DNA of 38,324 nt from an uncultured Opitutales bacterium (lineage in GTDB: Bacteria; Verrucomicrobiota; Verrucomicrobiia; Opitutales; Oceanipulchritudinaceae). The stretch spans positions 1 to 38,324 of the forward strand of contig CAJXMX010000006.1 in assembly GCA_913056355.1 (NCBI GenBank), given 5' to 3'. Of the stretch, positions 1 to 7,165 are shown in pieces; position 1 is the stretch's first letter; every line of letters begins with the position of its first letter. Position numbers and translations under genes: made by a program. A model generated the notes under the pieces. The model did not search any database. It worked only from the letters and a program-made list of their open reading frames with translations, and was not told the origin of the DNA.

Positions 1-332
1 TCCGCCGACGTGGTCGTGACCGTGGGCGGTGATTCCACCGAGCCCACCCGGGCCCCGGCCCTGAAACTGGCCGAAGACTACATTCCGAGCGACTTTTCCG
101 GGGATATCCGGTTCAATCCCCTCCTCAACGACGAAGGAACCGGGACCCTCTGGTCCGGTCCCATCGAGGCCATGGTGGGCCCCAACGACACGACCCCGGA
201 GGCGTATTCCGAAGGTGCTTTCCATCTGGTCGGCGCCCGGGTCCTCTCCGGTTCCGGGTCCCTCACCCTGGAAAACCAGAGCCTCTCCCGCAGCGGCGAG
301 GCGGCCTACGCCTATACCGGCTATATGGTCTA
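1..332 (+). repeat. Near-identical tract, copy 1 of a tandem gene duplication
   Basis: This stretch matches 4846-5177 base for base apart from about a dozen substitutions counted by eye. The first 60 bases are identical. Beyond roughly base 333 similarity falls quickly, although the two proteins remain homologous to their ends. The pattern fits a paralogous pair with recent gene conversion or strong constraint in this segment. Confidence 0.85.
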
Positions 333-2118
333 CTCCCCAGGCGCTACTGATTTGGATTCCGTTATCATCGAGTACACCGTTATGGATGCCAACGGCAATA
401 CCGCCACCGCTCAGGTGACCATCGGGCAGAGCGTCAATCAGGATCCGTACCTGACGGTGGTTACTTCCGACGCCTCGGTGGCCGAGGATGCGGGACAAGT
501 TGTTGCTTTCACCATCGGACGATCCAGCAATGCTGATCTTTCAGTGGACGAAGTGGTACAGTTCCATGTTGGAGGGAATGCGGATCCGGCAAGCATGCGT
601 GCCGATTATGCCTTTGCCGGACAGGATGACTTTGATCCGGTGACCGGGGTGGGATCGCTGACCATTCCCGCCGGACAGGGACAGGCCCAGGTCTACGCCG
701 CGATCCTCGATGACGGAGTGGATGAGGATTACGAGACCTGCATCCTGACGGTTACGGGGAGTTCATCCGGAATGACCGTCAGCCCTGTCTTCGGCGAGGC
801 AACTTTATATATCCGGGACAACTCCGTGATCTTCGTGGAGCCTTTCGACAGTTTCAACACTGACGAGACGAGCTGGAATGGCTGGTCCAACCTGAAGGAC
901 ATGCGCAGCAATGGCAAAGGTGGTGAAGACTGGTTTGACTGGGCCATCAACAGCGGATCCACGCCAACCAGCAATACCGGACCGATTGCCGACCACACCT
1001 CTGGTTCAGGAAAGTATCTTTACGCTGAAGCCTCCGGTAACGCTGAACTCTATTCCTACCTGCAGAGCCCGCTCATCGATGTCTCCGGGAAATCGGGGGC
1101 CAAACTCGAATTTGCCTACCACATGTTCGGATCAGGCATGGGGTCCCTTACCCTGGACCTTTACGCGGACGGAGTTCTGGCCGCTTCCCGGGCCTGGAGT
1201 GCCAGCGGACAGCAAAGCAGCAGCTCGACAGACTGGAAAACGGTCGAACTGGACGTGTCTTCCCTTCTCCCGGCCTCCACCCTGCAGCTTCGCTTCCGCG
1301 CCGATATCGGCTCCACGGAATTCAGTGATATTGCGATCGATGATGTTCGCCTGACCGAGATTACCGCCGGGGATCCGCTGCCGCCGCACGTCCTGGTGGA
1401 TCCCATCGGGGGTTCCATCGAGAAGGGGCAAAGCGCCTACCTTTCCGTCATTCCTGAAGGATTCCCATCACCCGGCATCCAGTGGCTCAAAAACGGCGTG
1501 GCCGTTCCGGGTGCGACCGGTCCCTCATTTTTCATTGCCTCGGTTGATACGGGCACCGTGGGCAGTTATTCCGCCCTCGTGACCAACACGGAGGGACAGG
1601 TGGTCAGCCTTGCTGCCGAAGTGACCCTTCCCGACAACCCGCCCGATGGCGATCCGGGCGGCGCCTACTTCGGCTGGGCCGGCGATGCCGGACTGATCGG
1701 AGGTCCGGGAGAGCCCGACCTCAGCAGCCCGACCCTGGATCCCGATCTCGATGGAATCCTGAACCTCTTTGAGTATGCCTTCGGAATGGATCCCATGGTC
1801 ACCGATACCGAGAAAATGCCCCGGGTCCAGATGCAGGAAGTCTCGGGCCAGATGTACCTGGAGATCACCTACAACCGCCGCATCGGGGGCACGGGCGATA
1901 CCGGGATCGACTACACCGTCGATGAGATCACTTACCGGGTGGAGGTCGCGACCAGCCTGACGGGGACATGGAGTTCCGGGTCCGGCGTGGTCGGGGAGGT
2001 TGGGACTGCCCAGAACAACGGCAACGGGACCGAGACAGTCACGGTCCGCCGGTCGGCTCCGCTGACCGGAGGCCCGGTCTTCATGCGGGTCTCCATCGAG
2101 CCGGGCTTCACCTACTAG
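1..2118 (+). CDS. Secreted multidomain protein, 5' truncated (Calx-beta, MAM, Ig-like, C-terminal tail)
   Basis: The reading frame is open from base 1, so the true start lies left of the window and about 705 codons are visible. In order I see the end of a cadherin/Ig-like tandem region (to about residue 145), a Calx-beta domain (about 148-275), a MAM-type jelly-roll domain (about 278-450, with GP..DHTSGSG and the closing IAIDDVRL), an Ig-like domain without cysteines (about 462-545), and a C-terminal tail with an acidic DPDLDGILNLFEYAFGMDP segment. These domains occur in extracellular or surface-attached proteins. It is the paralogue of the gene at 3112-7041, which carries a metzincin protease domain upstream of the same modules. 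This copy may therefore also be a metalloprotease, but that part is not visible. The gene ends with TAG. No transmembrane anchor or LPXTG motif is seen at the C-terminus. Confidence 0.85.
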   Translation, partial: SADVVVTVGGDSTEPTRAPALKLAEDYIPSDFSGDIRFNPLLNDEGTGTLWSGPIEAMVGPNDTTPEAYSEGAFHLVGARVLSGSGSLTLENQSLSRSGEAAYAYTGYMVYSPGATDLDSVIIEYTVMDANGNTATAQVTIGQSVNQDPYLTVVTSDASVAEDAGQVVAFTIGRSSNADLSVDEVVQFHVGGNADPASMRADYAFAGQDDFDPVTGVGSLTIPAGQGQAQVYAAILDDGVDEDYETCILTVTGSSSGMTVSPVFGEATLYIRDNSVIFVEPFDSFNTDETSWNGWSNLKDMRSNGKGGEDWFDWAINSGSTPTSNTGPIADHTSGSGKYLYAEASGNAELYSYLQSPLIDVSGKSGAKLEFAYHMFGSGMGSLTLDLYADGVLAASRAWSASGQQSSSSTDWKTVELDVSSLLPASTLQLRFRADIGSTEFSDIAIDDVRLTEITAGDPLPPHVLVDPIGGSIEKGQSAYLSVIPEGFPSPGIQWLKNGVAVPGATGPSFFIASVDTGTVGSYSALVTNTEGQVVSLAAEVTLPDNPPDGDPGGAYFGWAGDAGLIGGPGEPDLSSPTLDPDLDGILNLFEYAFGMDPMVTDTEKMPRVQMQEVSGQMYLEITYNRRIGGTGDTGIDYTVDEITYRVEVATSLTGTWSSGSGVVGEVGTAQNNGNGTETVTVRRSAPLTGGPVFMRVSIEPGFTY

Positions 2119-2163
2119 CCGAAAGAGCTTTTCCTCACCCGGAGGCCCGTTCATTCTGGGCCC

Positions 2164-2973
2164 GTGGTGCTGATTCCGGATCAATTGGAGGCGATCGCCC
2201 GCTCCCCGGGCCTGGACCGGATTCACGAGTACGGGCTGGTGGTCCTCAGTCAGCGGGCCCCCTACTGGGTCCGCGAAGAGGATGGGGAGTACCTGCTCCT
2301 GGTTGAGGCCGGGCGGGCCGGGGAGCTGAGCAGGCAGTTGGGATTCTACGACCGGGAGTCGGTCAACTGGCCGCCGCCGGAGCCGGCCCTCGCGGAATCG
2401 GAAACGCCGCCCTGGGCGGCCCTGGGCTGGATCCTGATCCTGTTCTTTGGTCACGGCTTGAGCCAGCAATGGCCGGAATTGTACGCGTTCGGGCGCAGTT
2501 CGGCTGAACAGGTCATGCACGGGGAAGTCTATCGGGCCTTCACGGCCCTGCTGCTCCATTCCGATTTTGGACACCTGACCGGGAACCTTGTTTTCGGAGC
2601 CATCTTCGTGCACCTGGTAAGCCGTTTCATCGGCGCCTGGTGGGCCTTGCCGCTGGTCCTGCTGAGCGGGTTCCTCGGCAATCTGCTCAACGCCGCCCTT
2701 TACTATCCGGCGGACCATTATTCAATCGGGGCCTCCACGGCGGTCTTCGGGGCCATCGGAATCCTCGTGGCCATTCCGGGCGGGTTTGCCCTCCGTCACC
2801 GGGCCATCCGCATCCTGCGGCTCTGGACCATCCCTATGGTGGTTGGCCTGGTCTTCCTGGCCTGGTTCGGGACCGGAGATGCCCAGACCGATACATCCGC
2901 CCACTTGCTCGGCTTTGCCAGCGGTTTGGGGGTGGGCTTCCTCGCGGGATTGACGGTACGGGAATTTGGCTGA
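2164..2973 (+). CDS. Rhomboid-family intramembrane serine protease
   Basis: This 269-aa protein has a soluble N-terminal region (about residues 1-82) followed by about six membrane segments. The rhomboid hallmarks are present: HSDFGHLTGN (H132, H137, N141) in the second helix, the catalytic serine in GASTAVFG (S191), and the catalytic histidine in AHLLGFASG (H247). Rhomboids cleave substrates within or close to the membrane. The start is one of two adjacent GTG codons at 2164 and 2167, and there is no clear ribosome binding site at the usual distance. The gene lies 45 bases after the preceding large protein and between two paralogous extracellular proteins, so co-expression and a processing role are plausible inferences. 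No GlyGly-CTERM tail is present on the neighbours, so this is not an obvious rhombosortase pair. Confidence 0.93.
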   Translation: MVLIPDQLEAIARSPGLDRIHEYGLVVLSQRAPYWVREEDGEYLLLVEAGRAGELSRQLGFYDRESVNWPPPEPALAESETPPWAALGWILILFFGHGLSQQWPELYAFGRSSAEQVMHGEVYRAFTALLLHSDFGHLTGNLVFGAIFVHLVSRFIGAWWALPLVLLSGFLGNLLNAALYYPADHYSIGASTAVFGAIGILVAIPGGFALRHRAIRILRLWTIPMVVGLVFLAWFGTGDAQTDTSAHLLGFASGLGVGFLAGLTVREFG

Positions 2974-3065
2974 TGTCCGGTTCGGGGAGCTATTGAAGGA
3001 CATGCTGTAAATTTTCGGGTAAAAACCGCCATGGAGAGCTTGAGGTGTTTTTTTCAATGGACATT

Positions 3066-3105
3066 CGCTGCTTGATTAAGCGCTTAATACAACTATCAAG
3101 CAGCG
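3066..3105. promoter_or_regulatory. Nested palindromes upstream of the metalloprotease start
   Basis: The outer arms CGCTGCTTGAT (3066-3076) and ATCAAGCAGCG (3095-3105) are perfect inverted repeats. They enclose and slightly overlap a 14-bp palindrome, ATTAAGCGCTTAAT (3075-3088). The centre AAGCGCTT resembles operators of LacI/GalR-family repressors. The structure ends six bases before the ATG at 3112. It could be a repressor site, an mRNA hairpin that limits ribosome access, or both. The sequence shows the symmetry; the function is inferred. Confidence 0.55.
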
Positions 3106-3339
3106 CTTTTAATGATGAAGCATCGTCCAAACTTATACTCGCCCAAGACTCTCATGCTGATCCTCGTGGCCGTTTTGGCCACCGCTATTCTGGTGCTGAG
3201 AACCATTTCTCCCGCCCGTGGATCCGTGGATGAAGGGGTTCTTCCGAACCCCGCCTAGGCCTCCGAACCGGAGGTTGCTTCCACGTTCCCAAAACCGGCT
3301 CCTGAATCTACCCCAGCCGCTTCGCAAGTTGACGACTGG

Positions 3340-5811
3340 ATGAACAACGGGGGTGAGTTCACCGAGCCCACCGCCGAGCTGGTGGCATGGCTGGATGCGG
3401 GGAAGCCCCTGGCCATCCGGATCGGGGATGAAGAAGCTCGCTACGGTTTCTGTCCGTCCGGGATCACGACAGAAGACTTCCGGCTGTCCTCCGGGATCAC
3501 CCGGGAAATGCCGGCGGAGTACCGCATTTACAGCGGCCGTCAGCTGCTGCCGGACGGCTCCCTTGGGGAGCGGGCCTCGGTTGCCGTGGTGAACGGCGCG
3601 GTCTCTATGGCCGTCACCCGCGACGGGATGGAATACCTGGTCGAGACCGATCCCGAAACGGGCCAGCTCTACGCGACTGAAGTGACAAGTCTTTATCGTT
3701 CCCCCGCCTGTCAGGATGAAACCCATGGTGAGGATCATTTGTTCTGTGCCCTGTCTGAAGGGGGCCGGTTGGCTTCGGTCACCGCCCCCGACGGGGCCGG
3801 GATGATGGAAGGCGAGCGGATTCCGGTGGATTTCGACTACCCGGACCTGCAGGCCGGCGACATTGCCAACGCCGAGACACCACCGGTGGAATCAGCCCAG
3901 GTGAGCCACCCCTACTTTCGCCGGAGTCCCGTTTACGATGCCTCCCTGCGGGACATGGTCGTGCTGCATACCTCGGCCAAGAGCCAGACCGGGGATTCCT
4001 CCTTGCTCAGCAGCCGGGCCGCTTCCTATTTCAGCTACTTTGCCCAGACGGCCGACATTTACGAGCGCCAGCTGGGACTGCGGTACCTGATCCAGGAACT
4101 GATCCTGGTCCCCAGCGACTCCAACGACGAGGATCCCGGCAACCCGCCGGACGGGGTCTATTCCAACAGTCCGGACCTGGAGCACTACCAGGTCTGGCTG
4201 AACAAGTACCGCCCGCAATCGACGTACAAGTACGGCCACGCGGCCCTCTGGACCCTTGTCGATGGAAGCGCCGGCGGTGTGGTTGGCAGGGCCTGGCTGG
4301 ATTCCTACGGTTCCTCCAGGTACGCCCAGTCGGTGCAGGAGCGGAACTGGGGCTGGCTGGTCCATTCGCATGAGCTGGGACACAATGTGGGCTCCTCCCA
4401 CACCTCGGGGGGCGTCATGAATCCTTCCCTGATCTCCGGAGCGGAGGATTTCTTCACCCTTGTTTCCGGTCAGACCTACACCGGGGCCAAGGACATTTTC
4501 AACTACATGGGATACGCCAGCCGGGCCTATGTCTACGGTCCGGCCAGCCTGCGCAATCCGGAGGAAATGCCTTTCGGGATCGATGACGCCGTCTCCACCG
4601 CAACCGATACCGCCGTGAGTTTCAACCCCCTGGCCAACGACCGCAGGCAGGTCACCAACGGGGCCCTCAACAACCTGCGCCTGATCGAGGTCGGGGCCGT
4701 TTATCCGGCAGCCGCCGGCAGCGCCGAGATCGTCAATGGCCAGATCCAGTTTACCCCGGCCGGCGGCTACACCGGGCAGGTCTGGTTTACCTACACCCTG
4801 GCCGGCGATGTCGGCAACAACGGGAACGGCTGGTACCATTCCGCCGACGTGGTCGTGACCGTGGGCGGTGATTCCACCGAGCCCACCCGGGCCCCGGCCC
4901 TGAAACTGGCCGAAGATTACATTCCGAGCGACTTTTCCGGGGATATCCGGTTCAATCCCCTCCTCAACGACGAAGGAACCGGGGCCCTCTGGTCCGGTCC
5001 TATCGAGGCCATGGTGGGCCCCAACGACACGACCCCGGAGGCTTATTCCGAAGGAGCTTTCCATCTGGTCAGCGCCCGGGTCCTCTCCGGTTCCGGGTCC
5101 CTTGTCCTGGAAACCCAGAGCCTCTCCCGCAGCGGGGAGGCGGCCTACGCCTACACCGGCTATATGGTCTACACTCCCGGATCCGCGGAATCGGGTTCTG
5201 TCATCATCGAATACACCGTCATGGATGCCAACGGGAACACCTCCACGGGGCAGGTGACCATCGGGTCGGATTCCTCCGGTACACCGACGGACCCGGATCC
5301 CATAGACCCCACGCCCACGGATCCCCCGCCTCCGGAGCCGTACCTGACGGTGGTCGCCTCCGATTCCTCGGTGGCGGAGGATGCCGGGCAGGTTGTTGCC
5401 TTCACCTTCGAGCGGGTGGATGCCGACCTCGCCAAGGCTGAATCGGTTGATTTCCTTGTCGGGGGCACTGCCGATCCAACCAGTTTGAGGGCGGACTATT
5501 CCCTCGCCGGCCATGACCTCTTCGATCCGGCCACCGGAGTCGGATCCATCACCATTCCGGCTGGCGAAAGCCAGGCCTACCTGTACTGCGCCATACTTTC
5601 TGACTGGCAGCAGGAGGGAGACGAAACCTGTGTCTTAACCATCACCGGAAGTTCCTCCAATCTGGCAATCAGCAGCACCGCCTTTGAGGCGACCCTCAAA
5701 ATTGTGGATCCCGCGATCAGTACCACCAGTTTCGTCGAGTCCTTCGACGGTTTCACCAGTGATCCCGCAACATGGAATGGTTGGACCAACGCCAAAAACA
5801 TGAATAAATAG
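3340..5811 (+). CDS. Metzincin (reprolysin-like) protease fragment between the two amber codons
   Basis: This is the longest open piece of the interrupted gene, 823 aa from the only ATG after the first TAG. The zinc-binding signature HELGHNVGSSH lies at 4369-4401, with Gly-Gly and a Met-containing turn (GGVMNPSL) just after it, as expected for M12-type metzincins. The protease part covers roughly 3900-4560. It is followed by cadherin/Ig-like modules (4580-5260), a Pro/Asp/Thr-rich linker (about 5270-5335) absent from the paralogue, and a Calx-beta domain (5340-5720). If translated from 3340 it would lack the signal anchor encoded before the first TAG and would probably remain cytoplasmic. That argues against it being a functional gene by itself. 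Confidence 0.6.
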   Translation: MNNGGEFTEPTAELVAWLDAGKPLAIRIGDEEARYGFCPSGITTEDFRLSSGITREMPAEYRIYSGRQLLPDGSLGERASVAVVNGAVSMAVTRDGMEYLVETDPETGQLYATEVTSLYRSPACQDETHGEDHLFCALSEGGRLASVTAPDGAGMMEGERIPVDFDYPDLQAGDIANAETPPVESAQVSHPYFRRSPVYDASLRDMVVLHTSAKSQTGDSSLLSSRAASYFSYFAQTADIYERQLGLRYLIQELILVPSDSNDEDPGNPPDGVYSNSPDLEHYQVWLNKYRPQSTYKYGHAALWTLVDGSAGGVVGRAWLDSYGSSRYAQSVQERNWGWLVHSHELGHNVGSSHTSGGVMNPSLISGAEDFFTLVSGQTYTGAKDIFNYMGYASRAYVYGPASLRNPEEMPFGIDDAVSTATDTAVSFNPLANDRRQVTNGALNNLRLIEVGAVYPAAAGSAEIVNGQIQFTPAGGYTGQVWFTYTLAGDVGNNGNGWYHSADVVVTVGGDSTEPTRAPALKLAEDYIPSDFSGDIRFNPLLNDEGTGALWSGPIEAMVGPNDTTPEAYSEGAFHLVSARVLSGSGSLVLETQSLSRSGEAAYAYTGYMVYTPGSAESGSVIIEYTVMDANGNTSTGQVTIGSDSSGTPTDPDPIDPTPTDPPPPEPYLTVVASDSSVAEDAGQVVAFTFERVDADLAKAESVDFLVGGTADPTSLRADYSLAGHDLFDPATGVGSITIPAGESQAYLYCAILSDWQQEGDETCVLTITGSSSNLAISSTAFEATLKIVDPAISTTSFVESFDGFTSDPATWNGWTNAKNMNK
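4846..5177 (+). repeat. Near-identical tract, copy 2 of a tandem gene duplication
   Basis: This is the partner of 1-332 in the paralogous gene, with about a dozen base differences in 332. It lies in the same protein module of both genes, in the same orientation, 4845 bases apart. Recombination between the copies would remove the rhomboid gene and one metalloprotease copy. Confidence 0.85.
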
Positions 5812-5979
5812 GGCAAGGGTGGCGATGACTGGGCCGACTGGCTGCTGAACCAGGGATCCACTCCCACCAGGAATACAGGTCCGGCCGGGGACAACAGCAG
5901 TGGAACCGGAAATTACCTGTATGCCGAAGCAAGTGGAAATGATGGCCTGTTCTCCATCCTGAACAGTCCTTCCCTTGAT

Positions 5980-7041
5980 ATGAATGGACGCGCTGAAGCC
6001 CAACTTGAGTTTGCCTACCATATGTATGGATCTGACATGGGCTCCTTGACCGTGGACCTTTACGTGGACGGCGTGCTCGCCAGGTCCTCAATCTGGAGCC
6101 GCTCCGGGCAGCAGAGTTCCGACCCGGGTGACTGGCAGATTGCCGTTCTGGACCTCAGCCCGTACCTGCCGGCCGGCTCGATTCAACTGAGTTTCAGAGC
6201 CGACTTCGGATACGGTGATTTGAGCGACATCGCCATAGACGACCTACAGGTCGTTTCAACCGCTGTCGGCAACGCAGTGGCCCCGACCGTGCTGGTGGAT
6301 CCCCAGAGTAGTTCCGTGGAAGCGGGTGAAAGTGCCTACCTTTCGGTGATTGCTGAAGGTTCTCCGTCCCCGGGTGTCCAGTGGTACCAGAACGGCGCAG
6401 CGATCCCCGGAGCAACCGGCCTGTCCTATTACATCCCTGCAGTGGATGGCTCAGCCATCGGCACCTACGAGGCGGTGATCAGCAATTCCGGTGGCGAGGT
6501 GGTCAGCCTTCCCGCCACTCTGGATGTTCCCGGTGAAACGCCCCCCGTGGATCCCGAGCCGGCTCCGATGCCGGGAGACGCCTACTTTGAGTGGGCTGGC
6601 CTCATGGGACTGTTCACCGGCGGTCCAGGCGGGGCGGACGTGAGTGGTTTGTTCCTGGATCCGGATATGGACGATACCGCCAACCTGTTGGAGTTTGCCT
6701 TTGGTCTGGACCCGCTTGTTTACACCACCACCGGCCTGCCGCAGATTGTAACCACCGATAGCGGTGGCGATTCGTACCTGGAAATTACCTATCGCCGACG
6801 CATTGGAGGCAGCGGAACAACCGGGATCGATTACACCGTGGACGACATCACCTACTTTGTCGAAACGACCACCAATCCCAACAAGGAATGGACCTCCGGC
6901 GCTTCCGAAGTCGTCGCGGTTGGTTCCCCGGTGGACAATGGGGACGGAACGGAGACGGTTGTCGTTCGCCGCCTGACACCGATCAAGGGGGGAAGCCCGG
7001 TCTACCTGAGGGTAACCGTAGAAGCAGGCTTCTCCTACTAG
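5980..7041 (+). CDS. C-terminal fragment of the interrupted metalloprotease (MAM end, Ig-like, C-terminal tail)
   Basis: This 353-aa open frame follows the second TAG and is in the same frame as the upstream part. Its first ATG lies inside the MAM domain, just before AQLEFAYHMYG, so it is not a natural gene start. After the MAM end (IAIDDLQV) come an Ig-like domain (about residues 100-180), a linker, and the shared tail with DPDMDDTANLLEFAFGLDP and a closing YLRVTVEAGFSY. The whole fragment aligns with residues 365-705 of the protein at 1-2118. It is best read as part of the gene starting at 3112. Confidence 0.55.
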   Translation: MNGRAEAQLEFAYHMYGSDMGSLTVDLYVDGVLARSSIWSRSGQQSSDPGDWQIAVLDLSPYLPAGSIQLSFRADFGYGDLSDIAIDDLQVVSTAVGNAVAPTVLVDPQSSSVEAGESAYLSVIAEGSPSPGVQWYQNGAAIPGATGLSYYIPAVDGSAIGTYEAVISNSGGEVVSLPATLDVPGETPPVDPEPAPMPGDAYFEWAGLMGLFTGGPGGADVSGLFLDPDMDDTANLLEFAFGLDPLVYTTTGLPQIVTTDSGGDSYLEITYRRRIGGSGTTGIDYTVDDITYFVETTTNPNKEWTSGASEVVAVGSPVDNGDGTETVVVRRLTPIKGGSPVYLRVTVEAGFSY

Positions 7042-7067
7042 ACGATCAACAATTGCTTAAACATGAC

Positions 7068-7106
7068 ATGGACCCCGGCCGTTGCGCCGGGGTCCATTTG
7101 TTTTTT
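7068..7106 (+). terminator. Rho-independent terminator
   Basis: A perfect 12-bp stem (ATGGACCCCGGC at 7068-7079 with its complement at 7086-7097) encloses a six-base loop. It is followed by TTGTTTTTT. It lies 27 bases after the stop of the metalloprotease gene and before the convergent symporter gene, so it terminates plus-strand transcription. Confidence 0.9.
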
Positions 7107-7165
7107 CGAATTGGAGCAGGTGGGAGGTCCATGCTTCCGTCACAACCTGGAGCTCGCGGAGCCGA

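Larger units (their letters stand above)
3112..7041 (+). pseudogene. Metzincin metalloprotease with Calx-beta/MAM/Ig modules, interrupted by two in-frame TAG codons
   Basis: One uninterrupted frame runs from ATG 3112 to TAG 7039-7041 (1309 codons before the stop) except for TAG at codon 49 (3256-3258) and TAG at codon 900 (5809-5811). The first 48 codons encode an N-terminal signal or signal anchor (hydrophobic at about residues 13-31). The first TAG lies in a Pro/Ala/Ser-rich linker. A propeptide-like region, the protease domain and Ig/cadherin-like repeats follow. The second TAG sits at the start of the MAM domain, where the paralogue at 1-2118 has Asn (AAT). There is no frameshift or deletion over 3.9 kb. 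The gene may be a young pseudogene, contain sequencing errors, or be expressed by amber readthrough. TAG ends several other genes here, so general recoding is unlikely. Confidence 0.7.

Noticed and set aside
2164-2973. Rhombosortase / GlyGly-CTERM system
   Set aside because: The neighbouring proteins end in RVSIEPGFTY and RVTVEAGFSY, without the Gly-Gly, hydrophobic helix and basic end that define GlyGly-CTERM.
5980-7041. Independent gene starting at 5980
   Set aside because: The ATG is in the middle of the MAM domain and the frame is continuous with the upstream protease across one TAG.
3112-7041. Genome-wide reassignment of TAG to a sense codon
   Set aside because: TAG ends at least four other intact genes in this window at the expected protein end, including fabV, metH and the FAD/Fe-S dehydrogenase.
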